Shown: positions 50,225 to 59,466, numbered from the stretch's first letter. The stretch is DNA of 64,000 nucleotides from Martinezella multihospitum (GCF_900094585.1 NZ_FMAG01000004.1:248001-312000); one strand, 5' to 3'. A program made the numbers and translations. The notes: generated from the sequence alone by a model not told the origin.

Positions 50225-51649
50225 ATGCAAAATTCTGATGCGGTCTGGGACATCGTCGAAAAGAAAAGCGCCGAATTCTTCGCGCTCAGCGATCGAATCT
50301 GGGACATTCCAGAAACGAATTACCTGGAATACCGATCCGCCGAAGAACATGCCGAGATGCTGGAGCGTCAGGGGTTTCGCGTCGAGCGCGGCATCGCCGG
50401 CCTGCCGACGGCTGTCATGGGCGAGGCGGGCGAGGATGGCCCGGTCATCGCGATCCTCGGCGAGTTCGATGCGCTGCCGGGATTGAGCCAGGAAGCCGGT
50501 ATCGCGGAAGAGCGGCCGCTGATCGACGGCGGTAATGGCCATGGCTGCGGCCATAACATGCTGGGCGCCGGCTCGATGCTTGCCGCAGCCGCAGTCAAGG
50601 ATTTCCTCGCGGAAAACGGCCTGAAGGGCAGGGTGCGCTATTACGGCTGCCCGGCCGAGGAGGGGGGCTCCTCCAAGGGCTTCATGGTCCGCGCCGGCGT
50701 TTTCGACGATGTCGATATCGCGATCTCCTGGCATCCAGCGGCCTTTGCTGGCGTCAACAATCCCATTTCGCTTGCCTGTAACGAGATCAATTTCCATTTT
50801 TCCGGCCGTGCCTCGCATGCCTCGGCCACACCTCATCTTGGCCGCAGCGCGCTGGATGCGGTCGAGCTGATGAATGTCGGCGTCAACTACATGCGCGAGC
50901 ATATGCCGTCGACGGCGCGCATCCACTATGCCGTCACCGATACCGGCGGTGCGGCTCCCAATGTGGTGCAGGCGCGCGCCACTGTGCGTTATCTCGTGCG
51001 GGCACGGACCCTGCCGGAGCTTCTCTTGCTGGTCGCTCGCGTCAAGAAGGTTGCCGATGGTGCTGCCTTGATGACGGAGACGACGGTTCGCAGCGAGATC
51101 ATTAGCGGCGATGCCAATCTTGTCGGCAATACACCGCTCGAGGAATGCATGTTCTCGCAGTTGGATCGGCTCGGGCCGCCCGTGTTTGACGACGCGGATC
51201 GCGAGACCGCGCTGAAGTTTCAGCGGACCTTCAGTGCAGAGGATATTGCCGCTTCCTACGGCCGGTTTGCGCTGAAGCCGAAGAAGGGTCAGGCGCTCTG
51301 CGAGGAAATCTTTCCGTTGAACGCCGGCGACGGCACGCTGGTCGGTTCGACCGATGTCGGCACGGTCAGCTGGGTCGTCCCAACCGTGCAGATGCGCGGC
51401 GCCACCTATGCGATCGGCACACCCGGCCACTCCTGGCAACTCGTCGCGCAGGGCAAGCTGCCCGTCGCTCACAAGGGCACCGAGCATGCCGCCAAGGTGA
51501 TGGCGAGCACGGCCGCCGAACTCATCCGCAACCCTGCCCTCATCGCGGCCGCCAAGGAAGATCACAAGGCACGGCTTGAGGGGACGCCCTTCGTCAATCC
51601 GATCCCGGATGATGTCGAGCCGCCGCTGCCGGAGAAGGCCAATGGCTGA
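50225..51649 (+). CDS. M20 family amidohydrolase (AbgB-like)
   Basis: This 474-residue metalloenzyme resembles AbgB, one subunit of p-aminobenzoyl-glutamate hydrolase, and N-acyl-amino-acid amidohydrolases. It has the M20 dizinc motifs GGNGHGCGHNMLG and the catalytic Glu region CPAEEGGSSKG, and a lid-domain segment FHFSGRASHASATPH. The length is right for AbgB-type single proteins. No signal peptide is seen, so it works in the cytoplasm on an imported N-acyl amino acid or peptide-like substrate. It overlaps the M28 gene by eight bases and is the first gene of the operon. Confidence 0.88.
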   Translation: MQNSDAVWDIVEKKSAEFFALSDRIWDIPETNYLEYRSAEEHAEMLERQGFRVERGIAGLPTAVMGEAGEDGPVIAILGEFDALPGLSQEAGIAEERPLIDGGNGHGCGHNMLGAGSMLAAAAVKDFLAENGLKGRVRYYGCPAEEGGSSKGFMVRAGVFDDVDIAISWHPAAFAGVNNPISLACNEINFHFSGRASHASATPHLGRSALDAVELMNVGVNYMREHMPSTARIHYAVTDTGGAAPNVVQARATVRYLVRARTLPELLLLVARVKKVADGAALMTETTVRSEIISGDANLVGNTPLEECMFSQLDRLGPPVFDDADRETALKFQRTFSAEDIAASYGRFALKPKKGQALCEEIFPLNAGDGTLVGSTDVGTVSWVVPTVQMRGATYAIGTPGHSWQLVAQGKLPVAHKGTEHAAKVMASTAAELIRNPALIAAAKEDHKARLEGTPFVNPIPDDVEPPLPEKANG

Positions 51650-53318
51650 GGCCGGTCTGAAGCCCGATCGTGCGCGCTTGATGGCGCATATCGGCGAATT
51701 CGCGCGCCGCGTAAAGTTGTCGGGCACGGCCGAGGAGCTGGAGAGCTTCCGCTATCTCCAGGCCGAGATGGATGATTTTGGCTATCGCACGCAGCTTCTG
51801 TCGCACGATGCCTTCATCAGTTTGCCAGGTGCCGCCACGGTTGAGATCGATGGCTGGAACCTTCGTTGCATCACGCATTCCATGTCGGTCTCGACATCGG
51901 CTGCGGGGGTAACCGGCAATCTCATCCATGTCGGCGAGGGAACCAAAGCCGATTTCGCTGGCAAGGATGTCTCTGGCAAGATCGTTCTGGTCGACGGTAT
52001 CGCGACCGAGGAAGTGGCCGCTCTTGCGAGTGCCTTCGGCGCGCTTGGCGAACTTCACATCAGCCCGAACGAGCATCTCTACGAGATGTGCGTCTCGCCG
52101 GTCTGGGGCAGCCCGTCGCAGCATACGCGCGACAAGCTGCCGACGACGGTCATCTGCTCGATTGCGAAGGATGACGGCGACCGCCTGCGCGAAAGGCTTG
52201 CGCGCGGAGAAGCCGTGACCGCGACGCTGTGCGCGGACGCAGATACGGGTTGGCGCAAGACGCCGCTCCTTGTTGCCGAGCTTCAGCCGAAAGGCGAAGA
52301 TGCACCTTTCGTCCTGTTTTCCGGCCATCACGATACCTGGCATTTCGGGGTCATGGACAATGGCGGCGCCAACGCGACAATGCTCGAGGCGGCGCGCCTG
52401 CTCGCGCTTCGGGCCGCCGAATGGCGCCGGGGCTTGCGCATATGCTTCTGGTCCGGTCATTCCCATGGCCGCTATTCCGGCTCTGCCTGGTACGCGGACG
52501 AGTATTTCGACGAACTCGATCGCCGCTGCGCCGCCCATGTCAATGTCGATTCCACCGGCGGCGAGGGCGCGACCGTCCTCACCAATTCCGGCGTGATCGA
52601 CGAACTCAGGCCTTTGGCTGCGGATGTGATCGAGCACGTGACCGGACAGAAGCATGCCGGAAGGCGTCATGGCCGCGCTGCGGATCAGTCCTTCTGGGGC
52701 ATCGGTATCCCCTCGATGTTCGGCAGCCTCAGCCATCAGCCGCCAGGCCCCGTCAAGATGCTGACGGCGCTCGGATGGTGGTGGCATACGCCGCACGACA
52801 CCGCGGAGCATATCGATCCAGACAATCTTTGCCGAGACACGGCGATTGTTCTCGAGGTTCTCTGGCGGCTGCTGACGTCACCTGTCCTGCCGCTGGATTA
52901 CACGCAATATGCCGCCTCCCTCGACGAACAGATTGGGCAATTGCAGGCCGCGTTTGCCGGCCGTCTCGATATCTCCGGCCTGTGCCAGGCCATCGAAGAC
53001 TTGCGCGTCAACGCAAATTCGCTTCTGCAGGTGAGGGATCCCTCGCCAGAAAGAGCGGCACGGATCGATGCCTCACTGATGCGTGCAGGACGGCATCTGG
53101 TGCCGCTGAACTATACGAGCGGTGAACGCTTCCATCCCGACTCCGCGCTGCCGCACGTCGCCTGGCCCTCTCTGGAAGGGCTGCGTGCGCTGGCGAGACT
53201 GGATGAGGGCTCGCCGGATACCGCCTTTTACGTCGTTCACGCGCGTCAGACGAGAAATCGCATCGCTCACGCGCTGCGGGAGGCCAATGCCGCCCTGCGA
53301 GCCGCTCTGGAAAACTGA
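51642..53318 (+). CDS. M28-like peptidase with protease-associated domain
   Basis: This 558-residue protein has an N-terminal part with a PA-like domain (KIVLVDGIATEEVAAL) and an M28-type fold. Zinc ligands of the family are visible as HHD at residues 229-231 and MDNGG with Asp239. Where classical M28 enzymes have a Glu-Glu pair, this protein has CFWSGHSHGRYSGSAWYAD, without Glu. A later His-containing HTPHDTAEHID motif is like the closing M28 His. The start at 51642 overlaps the M20 stop. There is no signal peptide, unlike most M28 peptidases. The reaction may be peptide or amide hydrolysis, but the catalytic residues are uncertain. Confidence 0.8.
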   Translation: MAEAGLKPDRARLMAHIGEFARRVKLSGTAEELESFRYLQAEMDDFGYRTQLLSHDAFISLPGAATVEIDGWNLRCITHSMSVSTSAAGVTGNLIHVGEGTKADFAGKDVSGKIVLVDGIATEEVAALASAFGALGELHISPNEHLYEMCVSPVWGSPSQHTRDKLPTTVICSIAKDDGDRLRERLARGEAVTATLCADADTGWRKTPLLVAELQPKGEDAPFVLFSGHHDTWHFGVMDNGGANATMLEAARLLALRAAEWRRGLRICFWSGHSHGRYSGSAWYADEYFDELDRRCAAHVNVDSTGGEGATVLTNSGVIDELRPLAADVIEHVTGQKHAGRRHGRAADQSFWGIGIPSMFGSLSHQPPGPVKMLTALGWWWHTPHDTAEHIDPDNLCRDTAIVLEVLWRLLTSPVLPLDYTQYAASLDEQIGQLQAAFAGRLDISGLCQAIEDLRVNANSLLQVRDPSPERAARIDASLMRAGRHLVPLNYTSGERFHPDSALPHVAWPSLEGLRALARLDEGSPDTAFYVVHARQTRNRIAHALREANAALRAALEN

Positions 53319-53344
53319 CGCCGAGAATACCGGATCTGAGAAAA

Positions 53345-53360
53345 GGCCGCTTAAGCGGCC
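53345..53360 (+). promoter_or_regulatory. Palindrome upstream of first binding-protein gene
   Basis: GGCCGCTTAAGCGGCC is a perfect 16-bp palindrome just before the ribosome site AGGGGA. In RNA it would form a 6-bp hairpin with a TTAA loop, which may protect the downstream message or reduce read-through. Confidence 0.45.
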
Positions 53361-53376
53361 GAAAAGGGGAACGAAC

Positions 53377-54231
53377 ATGAAAAATAGAAAAATGCTTGCC
53401 GCCGTATTCGGCATGATTGCCTTCCTTGCTCCGCTGACCGCCAGCGCCAAGGACTGGACCCAGGTGAAGGTCGGCATCGAAGGCGCATTCCCGCCGTGGA
53501 ACCTGATGGATTCGAGCGGCAAGCTTGCCGGCTTCGACGTCGATCTCATCAATGATCTCTGCAAGCGCGCCAAGGTCGATTGCGAGCTGATCGCCGGCGA
53601 ATGGAACGCGATGATCCCAAGCCTGAATGCCGGCAAATTTGATCTGGTGATGACGCTCGGCATCAACGAGAAGCGCAAGCAGGTGGTCGATTTTACCGTG
53701 CCCTATGCGAGCGGCGTCGCAAGCTTCCTGCTCGTGAAGGATGGATCGGTTTCACCCTTGCCGATGACGGGTGAGCGCCTGAATCTCAACGACAAGGCAA
53801 AGGCCGATCCGGTGATGGCGGAGATCGGCAAGGCTTTGAAGGGCAAGACGGTCGGCGTCGTCCAGTCGACCAGCCAGGAGCAATTGATCAATTCCTATTT
53901 CGGATCCGATGTGACGGTGCGTGCCTATAAGAGTTCCGGAGAGCGCGACCTTGATCTGAAGGCAGGCCGCATCGATGCCGGCTTCGACAGCGGCGTCTAT
54001 GAAACCTCCGTGCTCGGTAAGCCCGGCAATGACGATCTGATGATGTCTGGTCCCCTGGTGAAGGGTGCGATGCTGGCAACGGAGGTCGCTCTCGGCATGC
54101 GTAAGGGCGAAACCGACCTGAAGGCGAAATTCGACGACGCCATCAAGCAGGCCGCCAAGGACGGTACGATCAAGCAGCTCTCGGAAAAATGGAGCAAGAT
54201 CGACCTCACGCCGACCTTCGAGGCCAATTGA
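53377..54231 (+). CDS. Amino-acid ABC transporter binding protein 1
   Basis: This 284-residue family 3 solute-binding protein has a signal peptide (MKNRKMLAAVFGMIAFLAPL, cleaved after ASA). Its ligand fold begins VKVGIEGAFPPWN and GFDVDLINDLC, as in polar amino-acid and opine binding proteins. The frame is open from 53122, inside the M28 gene, but the ATG at 53377 begins the signal peptide. It is the first of two such genes in the operon; the other is at 56569. Together with the peptidase genes it suggests uptake of a modified amino acid. Confidence 0.9.
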   Translation: MKNRKMLAAVFGMIAFLAPLTASAKDWTQVKVGIEGAFPPWNLMDSSGKLAGFDVDLINDLCKRAKVDCELIAGEWNAMIPSLNAGKFDLVMTLGINEKRKQVVDFTVPYASGVASFLLVKDGSVSPLPMTGERLNLNDKAKADPVMAEIGKALKGKTVGVVQSTSQEQLINSYFGSDVTVRAYKSSGERDLDLKAGRIDAGFDSGVYETSVLGKPGNDDLMMSGPLVKGAMLATEVALGMRKGETDLKAKFDDAIKQAAKDGTIKQLSEKWSKIDLTPTFEAN

Positions 54232-54312
54232 GCGCGTCCCGCAACCATCGTTCCTGGCCGAGGCTAAGACCATGACTTCCGTTGCCCAGATCCATTCTTT
54301 CAGGTCAGGCGC

Positions 54313-55032
54313 ATGAACCAGCCAACCCTATTCGAGCTTGCCGGCTTTGGCCGGGATGGCTGGGGGCATGCTCTCCTGGCCGGCGCCTGGATGACCATTC
54401 TTGTCGCAATTGCCGGCTATGCAGTCGGCGCCTGCATCGGAACGCTAGGCGCATGGGGCAAGATCGCCGGCAATCGCTTTGCCCGCGCCACGGCGGACGC
54501 CTATACGACGGTTCTTCGCGGCATTCCCGATCTATTGGTGATCTATCTCTTCTATTTCGGCGGCAGCGCGGTCGTCACCGCCATCGGCAAGATGTTCGGA
54601 GCGGAAGGTTTTCTCGGCTTTCCGGGTTTCCTGGCCGGTTCCCTTGCTGTCGGCGTCACGTCCGGTGCGCAGTTCACCGAAGTGCTGCGCGGCGGGTTCA
54701 AGGCCGTGCATCCCGGCGAGATCGAGGCTGCCATCGCCTGCGGAATGCCGCGCTGGCTGCGGCTGCGCCGGATTATCGCGCCGCTGACCCTGCGGCATGC
54801 GCTGCCGGGGCTCGGCAACGTCTGGCAGGTCGTCCTCAAGGAGTCGGCGCTGGTCTCGATCACCGGCGTTGCCGAATTGCTGCGCCAGGCGCAGGTCGGC
54901 GCGGGCTCCACGGGACTGCCGTTCGATTTCTACCTGATCGCAGGGGTGATCTATCTGATGATCTCGACCCTTTCCAGCCTGATCATCCGGCAGGCCGAGC
55001 GTCATCTGTCGCGCGGTGTGAGGAAACGCTGA
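54313..55032 (+). CDS. Amino-acid ABC transporter permease (HisQ-like)
   Basis: This 239-residue permease of the polar amino-acid type has five or so helices and an EAA-like loop (EIEAAIACGMPRWLRLRRII). Similar pairs exist in histidine and octopine/nopaline uptake systems. Its last base overlaps the next permease start in TGATG. A longer frame covering both permeases in another reading frame (from 54282) is a shadow. Confidence 0.92.
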   Translation: MNQPTLFELAGFGRDGWGHALLAGAWMTILVAIAGYAVGACIGTLGAWGKIAGNRFARATADAYTTVLRGIPDLLVIYLFYFGGSAVVTAIGKMFGAEGFLGFPGFLAGSLAVGVTSGAQFTEVLRGGFKAVHPGEIEAAIACGMPRWLRLRRIIAPLTLRHALPGLGNVWQVVLKESALVSITGVAELLRQAQVGAGSTGLPFDFYLIAGVIYLMISTLSSLIIRQAERHLSRGVRKR

Positions 55033-55772
55033 TGGATTGGCAATTCCTTGAAGAGACTTTTGTGAGCCTTGTCGCGGCGATCCCGCTGACGATCGAACTT
55101 GCGGTGACGTCGATCTGCCTCGGCGCCATCCTCGCATTGCTTCTGGCGCTCGCTCGCCTGTCGGGTTTCACCGTCCTCGACTGGTTTGCCAGGCTCTATG
55201 TCTTCGTCTTTCGCGGTACGCCGCTGCTCGTCCAGATCTTCCTGATCTACTATGGCCTCGGTCAATTCCCCGCCATCCGCCACAGCATTTTCTGGCCGTT
55301 TCTGCGCGATCCCTACTGGTGCGCCGTCCTGGCGCTGACCTTGAATACCGCAGCCTATGCCAGTGAAATCATCCGTGGCGGTCTGCTCTCGGTGCCACAT
55401 GGGCAGGTGGAGGCTGCGCGCGCCTGCGGCATGCATCGCTTTATGATGTTCCGGCGCATCATTCTGCCGCTCGCCATCCGCCAGGCGCTGCCGGGCTATG
55501 GCAACGAGATGATCTCGATGGTGAAGGCGACATCGCTCGCCTCGATCATCACGCTGATGGAAGTCACGGGCGTTGCGGCAAAGATCATTTCGGAGACCTA
55601 CCGCGCCATCGAGGTCTTCGTCGTCTCAGGCGCCATCTATCTTGCGATCAACTTCGTGCTGACGCGCCTCATCCAGCTTGCCGAATATCGGCTTAGCCCG
55701 CATCTGCGCCCGCCCGCGCCGGTAATGCGCGATACCGCCGCTGTGGCGGCCCCCGTAGGAGATCCGCAATGA
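55032..55772 (+). CDS. Amino-acid ABC transporter permease (HisM-like)
   Basis: This 246-residue permease partners the previous one. It has several helices, the segment VFVFRGTPLLVQIFLIYYGL characteristic of HisM-type permeases, and an EAA loop (GQVEAARACGMHRFMMFRRIILP). The ATG at 55032 overlaps the upstream stop and the 3' end overlaps the ATPase gene by four bases. Confidence 0.92.
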   Translation: MDWQFLEETFVSLVAAIPLTIELAVTSICLGAILALLLALARLSGFTVLDWFARLYVFVFRGTPLLVQIFLIYYGLGQFPAIRHSIFWPFLRDPYWCAVLALTLNTAAYASEIIRGGLLSVPHGQVEAARACGMHRFMMFRRIILPLAIRQALPGYGNEMISMVKATSLASIITLMEVTGVAAKIISETYRAIEVFVVSGAIYLAINFVLTRLIQLAEYRLSPHLRPPAPVMRDTAAVAAPVGDPQ

Positions 55773-56536
55773 CCGTCACGCCAATCGCACTCAGCGTGCG
55801 CGACATGCACAAGAGCTTTGGGCCGGTCGAGGTGCTCAAGGGTATCTCGCTCGATGCGCTGGAAGGCGATGTCGTCTCGATTCTCGGCTCGTCAGGTTCC
55901 GGAAAATCGACATTCCTGCGATGCATCAATTTGCTGGAGACGCCCGATTCCGGTGAAGTGACCGTGGCGGGCGAAACGATCCGCATGCAGCGCACCGCCC
56001 GCGGCGCCCATCGCCCGTCCGATGGAAGGCAGGTCGACCGTATCCGGGCCCAGCTTGGTATGGTGTTCCAGAGCTTCAATCTCTGGTCCCACAAGACGGT
56101 GCTGGAGAACGTGATCGAGGCGCCTGTCTACGTCCAGGGCCGTTCGCGCGCCGAATGCGTCGAGGAAGCGGAAGCGCTGCTCGCCAAGGTCGGCATCGCC
56201 GACAAGCGCAATTTCTATCCGGCTCATCTTTCGGGAGGCCAGCAACAGCGCGCAGCCATCGCGCGTGCGCTCGCCATGCATCCGAAGGTCATGCTGTTCG
56301 ATGAGCCGACATCGGCGCTCGATCCCGAGCTTGTGGGCGAGGTCCTGAGGGTCATGCGCGCGCTCGCCGAGGAAGGACGCACCATGCTCGTCGTTACGCA
56401 TGAGATGGGCTTTGCGCGGGATGTCTCGAGCCGCGTCATCTTCCTGCACAAGGGCGTCGTCGAGGAAGACGGCAAGCCGCAGGATGTCTTTGCCGGTTCG
56501 CGTTCCGAACGCTTCCGCCAGTTCATCAGCCAATAA
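55769..56536 (+). CDS. Amino-acid ABC transporter ATPase (HisP-like)
   Basis: This 255-residue ATPase has Walker A (GSSGSGKSTFLR), the Q-loop (VFQSFNLWSHKT), signature LSGGQQQRAAIARAL, Walker B VMLFDEPTSALDPE and switch His (VVTHEMGFA). It matches the polar amino-acid subclass such as HisP and OccP. It overlaps the second permease gene and is followed after 32 bp by the second binding-protein gene. Confidence 0.93.
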   Translation: MTVTPIALSVRDMHKSFGPVEVLKGISLDALEGDVVSILGSSGSGKSTFLRCINLLETPDSGEVTVAGETIRMQRTARGAHRPSDGRQVDRIRAQLGMVFQSFNLWSHKTVLENVIEAPVYVQGRSRAECVEEAEALLAKVGIADKRNFYPAHLSGGQQQRAAIARALAMHPKVMLFDEPTSALDPELVGEVLRVMRALAEEGRTMLVVTHEMGFARDVSSRVIFLHKGVVEEDGKPQDVFAGSRSERFRQFISQ

Positions 56537-56568
56537 TTTTAAGCTCAATCACAATGGGGAACTCGATC

Positions 56569-57426
56569 ATGAAATACCTGACCGGACTTCTGACTGCGAT
56601 CATGATGGTCGTCACGCTCGCAACGGCGAGCGTCGTGCGCGCGGAGGACAAAAAGTGGACGCATGTCACCATCGCGACAGAGGGCGCTTTTCGTCCATGG
56701 AATTTCACCAAGGCGGATGGCAGTCTGGACGGATATGAGATCGAACTGATCAAATATCTCTGCGATCACATGAAGGTCGAATGCACGACCGTCATCCAGC
56801 CCTTCGACGGCATGATCCCGGCGCTCAATGCGGGGAAATTCGATGCGATCATTTCGGGCATGTCTGCAACCGCCAAGCGCGAGGAAGTGATTGCCTTCAG
56901 CGATTCTTACGGCACGACCGGCCAGACTTTCGCAACCCTGAAGGATTCCTCGCTTGTCGATCTTCCCATGAAGGGCCAGGTGTTTTCCCTCGCAACGGAC
57001 GAAGCCGGGGCGGTCAAGGCGCTGAAGGAACTCGAACCAATGCTCAAGGGCAAGACGATCGGTGTGCAGACGGCATCGATCGCGGCAACCTTCCTCGACA
57101 AGTATCTGAAGGGCGTTGCCGATATTCGCGAGTATAAGACGACGGAGCAGCATGACCTCGACCTGAAGGCCGGCCGCGTCGATCTCATCATGGCGTCCAT
57201 GGCCTATCTGTCGACGGCGGCGGCAAAGCCCGGCAATGAAGACATGACCGTGACTGGACCGCGCTTCCAAGGCGGCCTTCTCGGCCGCGGCAGTTCCGTC
57301 GGCCTGCGCAAGGACGACACCCAGCTGAAGGCGATGTTCAACGATGCGATCGCGGCGGCAAAGGCCGACGGCACGATCGCAAAGCTGTCTCAGAAATGGT
57401 TCGGCTTCGACGTGACCCCGAAGTAA
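56569..57426 (+). CDS. Amino-acid ABC transporter binding protein 2
   Basis: This 285-residue family 3 binding protein has a signal peptide (MKYLTGLLTAIMMVVTLATA, cleaved near VRA) and a mature part beginning THVTIATEGAFRPWN. It is a paralogue of the protein at 53377, with matching segments such as ALNAGKFD and a shared C-terminal DGTI-LS-KW pattern, but with clearly different ligand-binding sequences. ATG codons at 56554 and 56569 are both possible; the latter has GGGGA at ten bases and starts the signal peptide. Two binding proteins sharing one ABC core would broaden the substrate range. Confidence 0.9.
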   Translation: MKYLTGLLTAIMMVVTLATASVVRAEDKKWTHVTIATEGAFRPWNFTKADGSLDGYEIELIKYLCDHMKVECTTVIQPFDGMIPALNAGKFDAIISGMSATAKREEVIAFSDSYGTTGQTFATLKDSSLVDLPMKGQVFSLATDEAGAVKALKELEPMLKGKTIGVQTASIAATFLDKYLKGVADIREYKTTEQHDLDLKAGRVDLIMASMAYLSTAAAKPGNEDMTVTGPRFQGGLLGRGSSVGLRKDDTQLKAMFNDAIAAAKADGTIAKLSQKWFGFDVTPK

Positions 57427-57946
57427 ATCCAGAACGAAGCCAAACAGACGCCTTCGCTGCACGGCCCTTGATCGTGCTGAGCAACGACAGCGAAATGCTC
57501 GTTCAAAGCTATCAGCCCGATGACGCGCAGGTCATCGGGCTGATCTGGATAGCCGGCTCAGGGGCATCGGTGAGATTTGCCCGAATGCCTGGGCGATTAT
57601 CAGGCCGTCAGGCGGCGTTGTTGCTGCCGGATCGAGCCAGGCGTTCTCGATGGCCTTCCATTACCGTCATGATCTCGACCCGATGACAGTTTCGAGACTG
57701 TCTTTCGCGCTTAGGGAAGTGCGCTGACCGACGTGCCGTGACCCCGCATGCGGATATTCCTCCTCGCTTGTCCGGACTGGGATCGGCTGTGGCAGGTCGT
57801 GCGACAGGCCACACATTCGGCGTGTGGCTTTAGGGTCGTCACGGCGGGTAAGGCGCCTGCGATCATTTTCATTGCAACCATAAGCTTTTAAAGTATATTC
57901 GCATTAAATAAATTAAATCATTGCGATCTGGTTTCGGGAGGTAGTC
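57427..57946. other. 520-bp intergenic region with hairpins and possible decayed coding
   Basis: A perfect 14-bp stem (ATCAGCCCGATGAC, 57511-57524, with its complement at 57531-57544) closes a 6-nt loop, without a T-run. A second hairpin GCCACAC/GTGTGGC lies at 57808-57828. A plus-strand frame without a start codon (57524-57727) reads like protein (for example SSQAFSMAFHYRHDLDPM) and may be a gene remnant. A 47-codon frame at 57748-57891 has no ribosome site and is not called. Confidence 0.4.
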
Positions 57947-59455
57947 ATGAGTCAGCCTTCGAAATGGTGGTGGGGCCTGATCCCGCTTGCGATCCTCTGG
58001 ATCCTCGCCACCCTCATTACCGGAAAGTCCATCAACGGCGATCTCAACAACAGGGCGACCTCGTCCCTGGGATCGACTGTTCTCAGTCCGGTGTTCAGCG
58101 TGGCGGGCCGGGACGTCGCTCTCACCGGGCTGGTGTTTTCTCCGGATGCTGCAAACCAGGTTGCCGCCTCGGTTGGTCAGGTTTGGGGTGTCCGCAAGGT
58201 TCTGGTCGATGCCAAGGAGCCCGAGGTCGCCAAGCCCTTCAACTGGGCCATCTCCCATGAAGGTTCGAGCGTCGTTCTGTCCGGCAGCGTGCCAAATCCC
58301 GATACGCGCGACAAGATTGTCGCCGCCGCGAAAGCGACCTTCGCCGGGGCCGATGTCAAGGATGAAATGCACTATGCCGGCGGCGCCCCGGCCAGCTATG
58401 CCGGCGCCGCACAGTTCGGCATCGACCAATTGGGCAAGCTGGCAAAGGGCAGCGCTTCGTTGTCCGATACGGGTCTGACGATTTCCGGCAATGCCGATAC
58501 AAGCGATGCCTACGCTGCCATCACCACCGCGCTCAAAACGTTGCCGGAGGGCTTTACGCTCGCCAAATCAGACATTGCGGCACCCAAACCGGCATCTATC
58601 GCGCCGGTGACGCCCGGCACGGATACTTCAGCCGCGCCGGCCGTCGCAGCGGGGACATCCTCGACGGCCACCTCGGCTGCGGCTACCGCAACGGCTGCAG
58701 TGGCCACGACCGCGGCTGCCTACGGCTTCGATGCCGCAAGGGACACCGACAAGCTCATCCTTTCGGGCAACTATCCGGACGACGATACGCATGGCAAGAT
58801 TCTTAATACGGCCAAGAGCCTCTTTCCGGGTGACGTCGTCAATGATCAGCTGACTGCCGCTCCCGGCGCACCGAATGGCTTTGCAAACGCTGCGCTTGCG
58901 GGGTTGAATGCTTTGTCGCGTCTCGCAAAGGGGACTTTTTCGCTCTCCGGCACGAATGCAACGCTCTCGGGCGAGGCGCTCTACGATGGTGCGGTGAGCA
59001 GTGTCCAAAGCGGATTTGCAGCCGCACTTCCCGATGGCTTCAAGGCGGCTCCCGCAACGATCACGGTCAGTGCGCCGGCGCCGGCCGTCGACGCCGTCAA
59101 TTGCCAATCGATGCTCAACGGGATCGTGACCAAATCGAAGATCAACTTCGAAACGGGCAAGGCCCGGATTTCTCCCGTATCCTCCGGCCTTCTGGACACG
59201 ATTGTCGCTACCATCAATCGTTGCCCGGGTTCAAACATCGAGGTGTCGGGCCATACGGATTCGAGCGGGGATGAGAAGGCGAACATTGCCCTTTCCGAAC
59301 AGCGTGCCAAGGCGGTCGTCACCTATCTGACCGACGCAGGCGTGCAGTCGAGCCGGCTGACTGCGGTCGGTTTCGGTTCCTCCCACCCGCTCGCGTCCAA
59401 TGATACCGAGGAAGGCAAGGCACTCAATCGGCGTATCGAATTCTCTGTCAAATAG
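57947..59455 (+). CDS. OmpA-family protein with BON-like repeats
   Basis: This 502-residue envelope protein has one N-terminal membrane helix (WWGLIPLAILWILATLITG, residues about 9-27), a region of repeated BON-like units (VALTGLVFSPDAANQVAASV; VVLSGSVPNPDTRDKI; LILSGNYPDDDTHGKILNTA), an Ala/Thr-rich linker, and a C-terminal OmpA-like peptidoglycan-binding domain (INFETGKARISP; VSGHTDSSGDEKANIALSEQ, then RAKAV). The plan recalls mycobacterial ArfA. It should sit in the inner membrane with its OmpA domain on the cell wall. A GGGAGG ribosome site precedes the ATG. The duplicated-HHH gene follows 11 bp later. Confidence 0.85.
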   Translation: MSQPSKWWWGLIPLAILWILATLITGKSINGDLNNRATSSLGSTVLSPVFSVAGRDVALTGLVFSPDAANQVAASVGQVWGVRKVLVDAKEPEVAKPFNWAISHEGSSVVLSGSVPNPDTRDKIVAAAKATFAGADVKDEMHYAGGAPASYAGAAQFGIDQLGKLAKGSASLSDTGLTISGNADTSDAYAAITTALKTLPEGFTLAKSDIAAPKPASIAPVTPGTDTSAAPAVAAGTSSTATSAAATATAAVATTAAAYGFDAARDTDKLILSGNYPDDDTHGKILNTAKSLFPGDVVNDQLTAAPGAPNGFANAALAGLNALSRLAKGTFSLSGTNATLSGEALYDGAVSSVQSGFAAALPDGFKAAPATITVSAPAPAVDAVNCQSMLNGIVTKSKINFETGKARISPVSSGLLDTIVATINRCPGSNIEVSGHTDSSGDEKANIALSEQRAKAVVTYLTDAGVQSSRLTAVGFGSSHPLASNDTEEGKALNRRIEFSVK

Positions 59456-59466
59456 GGGAAGCGGCA

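Noticed and set aside
50201..51727. 508-codon minus-strand frame
   Set aside because: Antisense to the M20 gene, which has full metal-site motifs.
54282..55772. 496-codon frame covering both amino-acid permeases
   Set aside because: Only its second half, from 55032, is in the real permease frame; the first half is out of frame with the HisQ-like permease.
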